Positions 10,080 through 17,847 of a DNA stretch of 64,000 bases are shown piece by piece. The position numbers and the translations under genes are program-made. The DNA is from Tenggerimyces flavus. GTDB taxonomy: Bacteria; Actinomycetota; Actinomycetes; Propionibacteriales; Actinopolymorphaceae. The notes beneath the pieces were generated by a model, which saw only the letters and a list, made by a program, of their open reading frames with translations, did no database searches and was not told the DNA's origin. The stretch lies in assembly GCF_016907715.1 (NCBI RefSeq), contig NZ_JAFBCM010000001.1, positions 434,001 through 498,000 of the forward strand, given 5' to 3'. Position 1 is the stretch's first letter. Each line of letters starts with the position of its first letter.

Positions 10080-10559
10080 TCAGCCGGTCGAGAAGATGAG
10101 AGCGGTTGCTAGGGCGGCGACGCCTTCGCCGCGGCCGGTGAGGCCGAGGCCGTCGGTGGTCGTGGCGGCGATCGTGACGGGTGCGTCGATCGCCTCACTG
10201 AGGACCTTCTCGGCTTCGGCTCGCCGCGGACCGAGGCGGGGACGTTCGCCGACGATCTGGATCGCGACGTTGCCGAGCTGCCAGCCGTTCTCGCGGAGCA
10301 GGCGGGCAGTCTCGCGGAGGAACGCGACGCCGTTGGCACCCTGCCACTCCGGGCGAGAGGTGCCGAAGTTCGAGCCGAGATCGCCAAGCCCGGCGGCGGA
10401 AAGTAGCGCGTCGCAGGCGGCGTGCGCGGCGGCGTCGCCGTCGGAGTGGCCCTTCAGGCCGGCGGGCTCGCCCTCCCAGAGCAGGCCGGCGAGCCAGAGC
10501 TCCCGGCCGGCTTCGAACGGGTGCACGTCGACGCCGATGCCGACGCGGGGAACGTTCAC
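10080..10559 (-). CDS. ispF: 2-C-methyl-D-erythritol 2,4-cyclodiphosphate synthase
   Basis: MEP-pathway enzyme, 159 aa, full length. It cyclises CDP-ME 2-phosphate to MEcPP, releasing CMP. The zinc-binding DVHPF is at about residue 10, [10 protein letters not shown] at about residue 38, and the trimer-core signature [18 protein letters not shown] is near the C-terminus. The GTG start overlaps the ispD stop as GTGA (10556-10559), so it is translationally coupled to ispD. This is the usual actinobacterial ispD-ispF pair downstream of carD. Confidence 0.95.
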   Translation of the reverse strand: MNVPRVGIGVDVHPFEAGRELWLAGLLWEGEPAGLKGHSDGDAAAHAACDALLSAAGLGDLGSNFGTSRPEWQGANGVAFLRETARLLRENGWQLGNVAIQIVGERPRLGPRRAEAEKVLSEAIDAPVTIAATTTDGLGLTGRGEGVAALATALIFSTG

Positions 10560-11272
10560 CGGAAGCCGTCCGCCCGGCGGCGGGCGAGGATCGCCTCGGC
10601 GAGCACGAGGTCGAACGGCCGCGTCACCTTGAACGCCTCCTCCGAGCCGGGCACGCAGGTGACGGGGACGCCGAGACGTTCGACCAGGCCGGCGTCGTCG
10701 GTGACGCTCGCGAGCTCCTCCGCGGTGGCGGCATCGGCCCAGGCGTGCGCCTTGGCGAGCAGCTCCCTTCGGAACCCCTGCGGGGTCTGGACGGCGCGCA
10801 GGCGGGAGCGGTCGAGCGTACGCGCGACGACCTGGCCGTCGACCTCCTTGATCGTGTCGGCGACCGGGATCACCGGGATGCAGGCGTCGGCACCGGTCCG
10901 GACGGCGGTCGCTACCGCGTCGACGAGCTCAGGCGGGACGAGCGGCCGGGCGGCGTCGTGGACGAGCACGATGTCGACCTCGTCGGGGAGCGCGGCGAGG
11001 GCTCTGCTGACCGAACGCTGGCGATGATCTCCGCCTCCCACCACCTCGACCTCGGCGCCGGTGAGCTCGAAGTCGTCCAGCAGCCGTTCGACGCTGGCCA
11101 CGTCGTCCGGCGGCGCGGCGACGACGACCAGCTCGACGGAGCGGGCGCGGGCAAGGGCTCGTACGGCATGGACGAGCACCGGGGCGCCGCCCAGGAGCCG
11201 GAGGGCCTTGGGGGTGCCGGGTCCCATCCGTTCGCCGCGGCCTGCGGCAGGGACGATCGCTGCGGTGGTCAT
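10556..11272 (-). CDS. ispD: 2-C-methyl-D-erythritol 4-phosphate cytidylyltransferase
   Basis: A 238-aa enzyme transferring CMP from CTP to MEP in isoprenoid synthesis. The nucleotide-binding signature [21 protein letters not shown] is at the very N-terminus. [16 protein letters not shown] and the later TPQGFR are the other family motifs. The ATG at 11272 directly precedes this motif. The gene follows carD, separated by a strong hairpin at 11298-11323 that would limit read-through. It overlaps ispF by 4 bases. Confidence 0.95.
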   Translation of the reverse strand: MTTAAIVPAAGRGERMGPGTPKALRLLGGAPVLVHAVRALARARSVELVVVAAPPDDVASVERLLDDFELTGAEVEVVGGGDHRQRSVSRALAALPDEVDIVLVHDAARPLVPPELVDAVATAVRTGADACIPVIPVADTIKEVDGQVVARTLDRSRLRAVQTPQGFRRELLAKAHAWADAATAEELASVTDDAGLVERLGVPVTCVPGSEEAFKVTRPFDLVLAEAILARRRADGFR

Positions 11273-11297
11273 TCTTCTTCGCCCTAGAGAGCCAATG

Positions 11298-11323
11298 AGC
11301 CCCCGACGATCACGTCGGGGGCT
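11298..11323 (-). terminator. Hairpin between carD and ispD (intrinsic terminator or attenuator)
   Basis: Perfect 10-bp inverted repeat AGCCCCCGAC / GTCGGGGGCT with a 6-base loop GATCAC. It lies 15 bases past the carD stop and about 26 bases before the ispD start, on the transcribed strand of both. There is no long U tract, as is common in actinobacteria. It probably lets carD be expressed at a higher level than ispDF. Confidence 0.75.
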
Positions 11324-11338
11324 GATTGAGTTGGTGGA

Positions 11339-11824
11339 TCAGGAAGCGAGGACCTCGTCGAGCAGGGCCTCCGCCTTGTCCTCGTTGGTGTTCTCAGCGA
11401 GCGCGAGCTCACTCACGAGGATCTGACGCGCCTTGGCCAACATCCGCTTCTCTCCAGCGGACAGGCCTCGGTCACGCTCGCGGCGCCAGAGGTCACGGAC
11501 CACTTCGGCCACCTTGATCACGTCGCCGGAGGCGAGCTTCTCGAGGTTGGCCTTGTAGCGGCGCGACCAGTTGGTGGGCTCTTCGGTGTGTGGCGCACGT
11601 AGCACCTCGAAGACCTTTTCCAAGCCCTCCTGGCCTACGACGTCGCGAACCCCCACGAGATCGACGTTGTCCGCGGGTACCCGAACAATGAGATCGCTCT
11701 GGGCGACGATTTTCAGGACGAGATACGTTCGATCTACGCCCTTGATTTTTCGGATCTCGATGTCATCGATGACGGCAGCCCCATGATGGGGGTACACCAC
11801 TGTCTCGCCGACCTTGAAAGTCAT
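11339..11824 (-). CDS. carD: CarD-family RNA polymerase-binding regulator
   Basis: A 161-aa global regulator that binds the RNAP beta subunit and stabilises open promoter complexes. The start [19 protein letters not shown] is the conserved CarD N-terminus (RNAP-interaction domain). The helical DNA-binding domain follows, with the conserved [13 protein letters not shown] and [19 protein letters not shown]. The chosen ATG has AAGGAAGGGG upstream; an in-frame start 36 bases earlier adds residues not found in the family. Its position, divergent from a lipoprotein and upstream of ispD-ispF, matches the Rv3583c locus. Confidence 0.95.
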   Translation of the reverse strand: MTFKVGETVVYPHHGAAVIDDIEIRKIKGVDRTYLVLKIVAQSDLIVRVPADNVDLVGVRDVVGQEGLEKVFEVLRAPHTEEPTNWSRRYKANLEKLASGDVIKVAEVVRDLWRRERDRGLSAGEKRMLAKARQILVSELALAENTNEDKAEALLDEVLAS

Positions 11825-12121
11825 ATGTACGGTACCCCTTCCTTGCCTCAACTTTATCACGGTCTCTCAACCGCTCCCGTGGCGTTTCCCCAGGTCAGAG
11901 CCGCGACGGGACTTGACAAGAAGCGCTTTCCGTGCATTCGCGAGGTTGTCCGCAGGCGGCTGATCTAGGTGATACCCGTACGAAACCCGTAACAACCAGG
12001 TCAGGCGCGAGACCATGATGCCGACCTTGATCGTCGGGTCCCGGAGTGGGGTCGATACGCTGTGGTCCGCTCGATCGCCCTACCGCATCACCCTTGTGGG
12101 ATCTCCCGAGGAAGGAACGCC
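11825..12121. promoter_or_regulatory. Divergent carD / lipoprotein intergenic region
   Basis: 297 bases between two divergent starts; it must hold both promoters. A TAAAGT-like -10 candidate lies just upstream of carD, but no convincing paired -35 is visible. An isolated TTGACA near 11913 on the + strand has no matching -10. No gene, tRNA or recognised riboswitch is seen. Confidence 0.4.
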
Positions 12122-12721
12122 GTGTCGATGCCGTCCCGGTTCCGTCGCGGACTCGCATTCGTGCTGGCCGCGGCCATGTTGCCGGTCCTGTCCGCGTGCG
12201 CTGCCAGTTTCGGCGCGGCCACCCAGGATCCGTACGCGCCCGCCGACGGCGTGCAGGCCAACAGCGGCTCGTTGCAGCTGCGCAACCTGGTGCTGGTGGT
12301 CACCGGCGCCAACCAGGCAACGCTGGTCGGGACGGTCTTCAACAAGGGTGACGAGCCCGACGCGATCGTGGCCGTGTCCAGCGCCGCGAAGCCCGGAACG
12401 CTCACCCCGGCGGCCATTCCGGTTCCGGCCAACGGCGTCGCCGTGCTGGGTCAGGAGACCTCGCTGGGCGAGCCGTCGACCGTCGAGCTGACCGGCACGA
12501 ACCTCGGGCCGGGCCTGGTGACGCAGCTGACGATCGACTTCCAGCGCGCGGCGAGCGTGTCCGTGGACGTCCTGATCGAGCCGCGCGTCGGCCCGTACAC
12601 CGGCGTCCCGGTCCCCCCGTCGCCGACTCCGACGCCGGAGCCCACGCCGACCCTGGACATCCCCCACACCGAGACCGCCTCGCCCGAGCCGACGGACACC
12701 GCCTCTCCCGAGGCCTCCTAG
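12122..12721 (+). CDS. Lipoprotein at the LpqE position
   Basis: A 199-aa secreted lipoprotein. The GTG at 12122 sits 6-7 bases after GAGGAAGGA and is preferred to the ATG at 12128. The signal RFRRGLAFVLAAAMLPVLSAC ends in a good lipobox (LSAC). The mature part is a beta-rich domain of about 120 residues (for example LQLRNLVLVVTGANQATLVG). It ends in a Pro/Thr/Glu-rich tail with repeated TPEP-like units, probably a cell-wall-spanning linker. Gene order (divergent from carD) equals that of lpqE (Rv3584), so orthology is inferred from position. Function is unproven. Confidence 0.75.
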   Translation: MSMPSRFRRGLAFVLAAAMLPVLSACAASFGAATQDPYAPADGVQANSGSLQLRNLVLVVTGANQATLVGTVFNKGDEPDAIVAVSSAAKPGTLTPAAIPVPANGVAVLGQETSLGEPSTVELTGTNLGPGLVTQLTIDFQRAASVSVDVLIEPRVGPYTGVPVPPSPTPTPEPTPTLDIPHTETASPEPTDTASPEAS

Positions 12722-13251
12722 CTCAGCGGATACCCGGCGGCCGCGCAGGCTGCCAGGATGTCGCCGACCACCCGATCGACCGGCTCGCGGGCATCGATCG
12801 CTCGCACTCCACGGCCGAGGAGCTCCGCCTCCACGGTCCGCCGCCAACGGCGCGACCAGGCCACGGTGTCGCCGGTCTTGCCGAACGGGTTGTCCCGCCG
12901 CGGATCGCGAAGCCGACGCTCCATCGTGTCGTCGTCGAGCCGGAGGAGCAGCACGAGATCGAAGCGGTCCAGCCGGTCGAACATGTTGAACGCCGTGCCG
13001 CACAGGAGCCCGGTGCGGTCGCGGCACTCCGCCACCGCCTCGTCGAGGCGATCGTCGATCCACTGCCAGTGATGGCTGGTCAGCCAGTCCAGGTCAGGCT
13101 CCGCGGGAAAGTCGACCGGATGCCCTTCCGGAGTCTCGTGGCGGGCGTAGCCGTAGTCGAGGTCGATCGCGTGGAGTCGCCTCGCCCGTACCGCCGCCGT
13201 GACCGTCGACTTGCCGGCGCCAGGGCCACCGGCGAGGAGGATCGTCGCCAT
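12718..13251 (-). CDS. Small P-loop nucleotide kinase-like ATPase
   Basis: A 177-aa protein starting with a Walker A, ILLAGGPGAGKST, at residues 4-16. The acidic pair HAIDLDYG comes next, then a LID-like region (RLRDPRRDNPFGKTG). The overall pattern is that of small adenylate, shikimate or nucleoside kinases, but the substrate cannot be assigned. The gene stands alone: its stop shares CTAG (12718-12721) with the lipoprotein, and a terminator-like hairpin lies between its start and regX3. Confidence 0.7.
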   Translation of the reverse strand: MATILLAGGPGAGKSTVTAAVRARRLHAIDLDYGYARHETPEGHPVDFPAEPDLDWLTSHHWQWIDDRLDEAVAECRDRTGLLCGTAFNMFDRLDRFDLVLLLRLDDDTMERRLRDPRRDNPFGKTGDTVAWSRRWRRTVEAELLGRGVRAIDAREPVDRVVGDILAACAAAGYPLS

Positions 13252-13307
13252 GGGCAGCGACCCTTCCAGCCAGGTCGTGCGACTGGCAACGCCATTTTCC
13301 GCAAGCA

Positions 13308-13344
13308 GAACGCCCCGCGGCCGGCGTCCGGCAGCGGGGCGTTC
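13308..13344 (-). terminator. Terminator hairpin downstream of regX3
   Basis: Perfect 11-bp inverted repeat GAACGCCCCGC / GCGGGGCGTTC with a 15-base loop, 16 bases past the regX3 stop. It is well placed to end the senX3-regX3 transcript before the kinase gene. Confidence 0.7.
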
Positions 13345-13360
13345 GTACGTCAGACCAGGC

Positions 13361-14044
13361 TCAGGCCTCGAACTTGTACCCCAGTCCCCGCACCGTCACC
13401 AGGTGGTGGGGGTTGGAGGGGTCGGGCTCGATCTTCGCCCGCAGGCGCTTCACGTGGACGTCCAGCGTCTTCGTGTCACCCACGTAGTCCGCGCCCCACA
13501 CCCGGTCGATCAGCTGCCCGCGCGTCAGCACCCGGCCGGTGTTGCGCAGGAACATCTCCAGCAGCTCGAACTCCTTCAGCGGCAGGCGTACGTCCAGCCC
13601 CGCCACTGTCACCACGTGCCGGTCCACGTCCATCCGCACCGGCCCGCCCTCGAGCACCGCCGACGCCACGACCTCAGCGCCGTCGTGGCCGCGGCGCAGC
13701 ACGGCTCGTATGCGCGCCACCAGCTCGCGCGGCGAGAACGGCTTCGTCACGTAGTCGTCCGCGCCCAGCTCCAGGCCGACCACCTTGTCGACCTCGGTGT
13801 CCTTCGCGGTCACCATGATCACCGGAACGTTCGAGCGCCGCCGGAGCTCCCGGCAGACCTCCGTCCCCGGCAGACCGGGCAACATCAGGTCCAGCAGAAC
13901 GATGTCGGCTCCGCCGCGCTCGAACTCCTCCAGCGCGACGTTCCCAGTCGCGGCGAGGGCGACCTCGAAGCCCTCCTTCCGCAGCATGTAAGAGAGCGCA
14001 TCGCTGTAGCTCTCCTCGTCCTCTACGACGAGCACACGGGTCAC
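13361..14044 (-). CDS. regX3: OmpR-family phosphate response regulator
   Basis: 227 aa. The receiver domain has the acidic pair VVEDEE, the phospho-acceptor Asp in DIVLLDLMLPG (about residue 52), the conserved Thr in MVTAKD and Lys in VTKPFS. The C-terminal winged helix (FELLEMFLRNTGRVLTRGQLIDRVWG) binds DNA. GTG start overlaps the senX3 stop as GTGA (14041-14044). Pairing with senX3 and with phoU across the intergenic PHO box identifies it as the RegX3/PhoP-type regulator of phosphate starvation. Orthologues activate phosphate-uptake genes and their own operon. Confidence 0.92.
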   Translation of the reverse strand: MTRVLVVEDEESYSDALSYMLRKEGFEVALAATGNVALEEFERGGADIVLLDLMLPGLPGTEVCRELRRRSNVPVIMVTAKDTEVDKVVGLELGADDYVTKPFSPRELVARIRAVLRRGHDGAEVVASAVLEGGPVRMDVDRHVVTVAGLDVRLPLKEFELLEMFLRNTGRVLTRGQLIDRVWGADYVGDTKTLDVHVKRLRAKIEPDPSNPHHLVTVRGLGYKFEA

Positions 14045-15285
14045 GAGGGGCCCTCCTTGTGTTGATGAACTGCCTTCTCCAAAGGCAAGGCCTGCGCCGG
14101 CAGGGCGCCCGCGACGACGCGGTGCGCGTCGGCGGCCTCACCGCGAAGGGGGAGCTGCAACGTGAACGTCGAGCCTTTCCCCTCCACACTCCACACCGTC
14201 ACGGCACCACCATGGCTGGCGGCGACGTGCTTCACGATCGACAGGCCGAGCCCCGTACCGCCTGTCGCCCGACTCCGCGCCCGGTCGACGCGGTAGAACC
14301 GTTCGAACACCCGGTCCAGCTCTTCCTCCGGGATACCGACGCCCTGGTCGCTCACCGAGAGCTCGACCAGTTCCCCCGCCCCCGCGTCGGCCTGGTCGGC
14401 GTCCACGACCTGGACGTCGACGACCACGCGAGTGTGATCGGGGCTGTAGCGAACTGCGTTCTCGATCAGGTTGCCGAGCGCGATCACCAGCTGCGCCTCG
14501 CTACCCAGCACGATCAGGTCGCGCAGGCCGGCGCGGATCAGCTTGATCTGCTTGGCGTTCGCGTCCACCCGGCTCCGGTCCAGCGCCGCGTCGACGACGG
14601 AGTCGACCTCGACGGTCGCCGCCTCCTCGACCGGATCGTCGGCCTGGACGCGGGTCAGCTCGATGATCTGCTGGACGAGGCGGCTCAGCCGTTCGCTCTC
14701 GATCTGCATCCGGCCGGCGAACCGCTGGACGGCCTCCGGGTCGTCCGCGGCGTCCTGAACGGCCTCGGAAAGCAGTGTCAGCGCGCCTATCGGGGTCTTG
14801 AGCTCGTGGCTGACGTTCGCGACGAAGTCCCGGCGGATCGCGTCGAGCCGGCGCTCCTTCGTACGGTCCTCGACCAGCAGCAGCACCATCTGGCTGCCCA
14901 CCGGGGCGACCCGCGCGGACATCGACAGCACGTCGCGCCCGAACCGGTCGCGCGGGATCGCGAAGTCCTGTTGGCGAATCTCACCGTCGCGGCGAACGTC
15001 TCGAACCAGCTCGAGCAGCTCGTCGACCACCAGCCGGCTTCCGCGCACGATTCCGAACGACCGCGCCGGGGCGCTGGCCTGCAGAACCTCGTCGTGCGGA
15101 CCCACCACGACAGCGGTGGAACGGAGGACGGCGAGCACCTTCGCCACGTCCGGCGGGACGGCCGGAGCGGGCGAGCGGATCTCCTGTCGCTGCTCTCGTT
15201 CGCTGAAACGGAACGCGAGAACGGCGACCGCGCCGACGGCAAGGCCGACCAGGCCGCCGAGTGCGGCGGCAAATGTCGCGTCCAC
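14041..15285 (-). CDS. senX3: SenX3/PhoR-type phosphate sensor histidine kinase
   Basis: 414 aa. One N-terminal membrane segment (residues 5-26), then a PAS-like region. The dimerisation and phospho-acceptor box is VSHELKTPIGALTLLSEAV (His about residue 161). The catalytic domain has N-box NLIENAVRYSP and G-boxes DQGVGIPEE and GGTGLGLSIVKH. It phosphorylates RegX3, with PhoU and the phosphate importer feeding the signal in relatives. GTG start; no strong ribosome site. The gene is divergent from phoU. Confidence 0.9.
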   Translation of the reverse strand: MDATFAAALGGLVGLAVGAVAVLAFRFSEREQRQEIRSPAPAVPPDVAKVLAVLRSTAVVVGPHDEVLQASAPARSFGIVRGSRLVVDELLELVRDVRRDGEIRQQDFAIPRDRFGRDVLSMSARVAPVGSQMVLLLVEDRTKERRLDAIRRDFVANVSHELKTPIGALTLLSEAVQDAADDPEAVQRFAGRMQIESERLSRLVQQIIELTRVQADDPVEEAATVEVDSVVDAALDRSRVDANAKQIKLIRAGLRDLIVLGSEAQLVIALGNLIENAVRYSPDHTRVVVDVQVVDADQADAGAGELVELSVSDQGVGIPEEELDRVFERFYRVDRARSRATGGTGLGLSIVKHVAASHGGAVTVWSVEGKGSTFTLQLPLRGEAADAHRVVAGALPAQALPLEKAVHQHKEGPS

Positions 15286-15360
15286 GATGTTCGATGGTAC
15301 GGGGAGCGTAAGTCCTTAGTCGCCTTGCCGTAGGTCCTCGCCATGACCACTTAGAACGAT

Positions 15361-15382
15361 GTTCACCCTTCGTTTACGGCTG
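15361..15382 (+). promoter_or_regulatory. Putative PHO box (RegX3/PhoP binding site)
   Basis: Two adjacent 11-bp direct repeats, GTTCACCCTTC and GTTTACGGCTG, match the actinobacterial direct-repeat unit GTTCACC(N4). They lie in the 136-bp gap between the divergent senX3 and phoU starts, 39 bases before phoU. This is the expected place for autoregulation of the phosphate regulon. Confidence 0.75.
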
Positions 15383-15421
15383 ATCTGCACATGGCCACCT
15401 GGGTGGCCTATCGTCCTCTCC

Positions 15422-16087
15422 ATGCGGGATGCATTCCACGAGCAGCTCGAGGGCATCAACGACCGGATCGTCGAAATGGCGAATCTGGTCGAAGTTGCCG
15501 TCGAGGAGGCGACCACAGCGCTTCTCGAAGCCGACGCGCGGCGGGCCGAGCAGGTCATTACCGCCGACATCGAGATCGACCGCCTGCAGACGCTGGTGGA
15601 GGAGCAGACGTTCGAGCAGCTGGCATTGCAGCAGCCTGTTGCCACGGACCTGCGCGTCCTCGTCGGCGCCCTGCGGATGACGGCAGACCTGGAGCGGATG
15701 GGCGACCTCGCGGAGCACGTCGCGAAGATCACCCGGCTGCGCTACCCCGAGCACGCGATCCCGGACGACGTGAAGGCCACGATTGCCGAGATGGGCAAGG
15801 TGGCCAAGCGGATGGTGCACGAGATCGCCTCGTGCGTCGCCGCCCGTGACGTCGAGGCAGCGGAGCGTCTCGTGGGTGCCGACGACGAGATGGACGGCCT
15901 GCGCCGTTCGCTGTTCCAGGAGATGCTCGACCCGGGCTGGTCCCACGGCGTGGAAGCCGCGGTCGACATCGCCCTGCTGGGCCGGTACTACGAGCGGATC
16001 GCGGACCACGCGGTCTCCATGGCCCGCCGGGTGATCTACCTCGTGACCGGCGAGATGCCGGATCACATCACCTCGACCCCCGCGTAG
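15422..16087 (+). CDS. phoU: Phosphate signalling protein PhoU
   Basis: 221 aa with two PhoU three-helix repeats. Metal-binding signatures are ERMGDLAEHVA (about residue 90) and ERIADHAVSMARR (near residue 195). It damps phosphate uptake and links the Pst transporter to the sensor kinase. The ATG was chosen because the protein then begins MRDAFHEQLEGIND, the family start. Upstream in-frame sequence crosses the PHO box and is not protein-like. Confidence 0.93.
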   Translation: MRDAFHEQLEGINDRIVEMANLVEVAVEEATTALLEADARRAEQVITADIEIDRLQTLVEEQTFEQLALQQPVATDLRVLVGALRMTADLERMGDLAEHVAKITRLRYPEHAIPDDVKATIAEMGKVAKRMVHEIASCVAARDVEAAERLVGADDEMDGLRRSLFQEMLDPGWSHGVEAAVDIALLGRYYERIADHAVSMARRVIYLVTGEMPDHITSTPA

Positions 16088-16149
16088 CCCCCGCGGCGGG
16101 CCGTGACCTCAGGCTCTTCGGCCCCACCCATGCCGAGGGGCTTTGGGTC

Positions 16150-16791
16150 ATGTTCTCTGGCAGAGTCCCGCCTGTGCGCGCTTCCGTACGAACGATCCAT
16201 CAGCTCATCGCAGCGATCCCGCCGCTCGACGGGCTCGAGGCTGAGCACCAGACTCAGGCGCTGCGTTGGCTCGAGCGCACCGACGACGTGTTCCGTCGCG
16301 TGAAGCCGGCGACGCCCAGCCCGCACCTGGTGGCGTACACCGTCCTGGTCGACCCCGCCGACCGGAGCAGCCTGCTGGTCCACCACCGCAACGCGGGACT
16401 CTGGCTGCCGCCGGGAGGACACGTCGAGCCCGACGAGTACCCGGCCGACGCCGCCGACCGGGAGGTACGGGAGGAGCTCGGCATCGTTCCGCGGTTCGCG
16501 GATCCCGCCCGCAGGCCGGCGTTCGTCACCGTCACCGAGACCGTCGGGATCGACCATGGGCACACCGACGTCAGCCTGTGGTTCCTCCTGCTGGGTGAGC
16601 GAGACCTGGCTCTGACCACCGACCTGGCTGAGTTCACCGAGGCCCGGTGGTGGAGCCCCGCCGAAGTCCGGGCCGCCGAGGCGGGCTCGTTCGACCCCCA
16701 CTATGCGAGGTTCAGCCGCAAGGTGACCGCCGGATTGGTCTGGGATCTCGACGCGCCGATTGGCCTGGCCGCCCCGCGAACGGCTCCCTAG
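16150..16791 (+). CDS. Nudix hydrolase
   Basis: 213 aa. A complete Nudix box spans GGHVEPDEYPADAADREVRE plus ELGI (G-x5-E-x7-REVREELGI), which binds Mg2+ and hydrolyses a nucleoside diphosphate linked to another group. Substrate unknown. ATG 16150 has GAGGGG about 9 bases upstream; a GTG 24 bases later is an alternative. About 60 residues precede the Nudix fold. It is 62 bases after phoU and may be read from the same transcript. Confidence 0.85.
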   Translation: MFSGRVPPVRASVRTIHQLIAAIPPLDGLEAEHQTQALRWLERTDDVFRRVKPATPSPHLVAYTVLVDPADRSSLLVHHRNAGLWLPPGGHVEPDEYPADAADREVREELGIVPRFADPARRPAFVTVTETVGIDHGHTDVSLWFLLLGERDLALTTDLAEFTEARWWSPAEVRAAEAGSFDPHYARFSRKVTAGLVWDLDAPIGLAAPRTAP

Positions 16792-16801
16792 CGTCGAAGG
16801 C

Positions 16802-17743
16802 GTGACCGTAGCGAAACGACCACTGGGCAATTCCACCATCGAGGTCAGCGAGATCGGGCTCGGCGCCTGGCAGTTCACCGACGAGGGCTGGGGCGGGCCC
16901 GACGAGAACGAGTCGGCACGCATCGTGGACGAGGCGCTCGCGCTCGGCGTCACGTTCATCGACACCGCACCCGGGTACGCCGGCGGGAAGAGCGAGGCAG
17001 CGCTCGGCCGGGCTCTCGAGGGCCGCCGCGACCAGGTCGTGCTGTGTACGAAGTTCGGCTACTGGGCGGACGAGCCCGCGAACTACTCCGCCGGCCGCAT
17101 CGAGGAGTCGCTGACGAAGAGCCTGGCCCGCCTGCGGACGGACTACGTCGACGTTCTGCTGGTGCACAGCCCGCCGTTCGAGCTCATGGACGGCACCACC
17201 CAGCCGCACTATCGCGAGCTGCAGCGCCTCAAGGACGCCGGCATGATCCGCGCGTACGGCGTCTCCGGCCAGGCGGACACCAGCGAGGAGATCCGCCGCA
17301 TCGTCGAGACCACCGGCAGCCAGGCGATCGAGATCCGCTTCAACGCGCTGTACCAGGAACCCGCCCAGGCCTTCGAGGCCGCCGCGGCTGCAGGCGTGGG
17401 ACTGATCGTCAAGGTCCCGCTGGAGTCGGGCTGGCTGTCCGGAAAGTACACCGCGGACAGCCGCTTCGAGGAAGGCCCGCGCAGCCGGTGGACGCCGGAA
17501 CAGATCGCCGAACGAGCGGCGCTGGTGGACGAGTTCGCCGCCCTGCTGCCCGCCGGCGTCAGCACCACGCACGGCGCGCTCCGGCACATCCTCGCCCAGC
17601 CGCAGGTGTCGACAGTCATCCCGGGAACGAAGTCGGTCCAGCAGCTGCGCGAGAACGTTGCCGCCCACGAGGGCACCCTGCTGCCGGACACGCTGGCCGC
17701 GATCCGCAAGCTCGGCGAAGGGCGCCCCTCCCTCACCTGGTGA
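16802..17743 (+). CDS. Aldo/keto reductase
   Basis: 313-aa NADPH-dependent (beta/alpha)8 reductase. The tetrad is visible: Asp and Tyr in FIDTAPGYAGG (about residues 51-56), Lys in LCTKFGYW (about 82) and His in LLVHSPPFE (about 121). The GTG at 16802 gives the standard MTVAKRPLGNSTIEVSEIGLG start. The only upstream motif is TAGCGT 8 bases before it, which would suit a leaderless -10. An upstream ATG at 16760 overlaps the Nudix gene. Physiological substrate unknown. The stop codon TGA is the first three bases of a TGATCATG repeat. Confidence 0.85.
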   Translation: MTVAKRPLGNSTIEVSEIGLGAWQFTDEGWGGPDENESARIVDEALALGVTFIDTAPGYAGGKSEAALGRALEGRRDQVVLCTKFGYWADEPANYSAGRIEESLTKSLARLRTDYVDVLLVHSPPFELMDGTTQPHYRELQRLKDAGMIRAYGVSGQADTSEEIRRIVETTGSQAIEIRFNALYQEPAQAFEAAAAAGVGLIVKVPLESGWLSGKYTADSRFEEGPRSRWTPEQIAERAALVDEFAALLPAGVSTTHGALRHILAQPQVSTVIPGTKSVQQLRENVAAHEGTLLPDTLAAIRKLGEGRPSLTW

Positions 17744-17788
17744 TCATGTCCGTGATCATGTCGGTGATCATGTCGGTGATCATGAAGC
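17741..17788. repeat. Tandem 12-bp TGATCATG repeats
   Basis: Units start at 17741, 17753, 17765 and 17777 with sequence TGATCATGTCSG (the last unit diverges after TGATCATG). Each contains the palindrome TGATCA. They begin in the stop codon of the aldo/keto reductase and run into the hairpin that follows. Confidence 0.8.
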
Positions 17789-17826
17789 CGTAGCGGCGTA
17801 TACGACTGCTACGGCTTCATGATCAC
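17776..17826. terminator. Bidirectional hairpin between convergent genes
   Basis: Perfect 19-bp inverted repeat (GTGATCATGAAGCCGTAGC and its complement) around a 13-base loop, in the 104-bp gap between the aldo/keto reductase and the ABC exporter. It is strong in both directions and probably terminates both transcripts. A further CATGATCAC lies just outside at about 17830-17838. Confidence 0.75.
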
Positions 17827-17847
17827 GTTCATGATCACGGTGCGGGG

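Noticed and set aside
12062-12121. Upstream in-frame extension of the LpqE-position lipoprotein
   Set aside because: It would bury the signal peptide behind 20 residues; the GTG at 12122 has a good ribosome site.
17741-17788. 12-bp units as a CRISPR or attachment site
   Set aside because: Contiguous tandem units without spacers, no integrase and no tRNA nearby.
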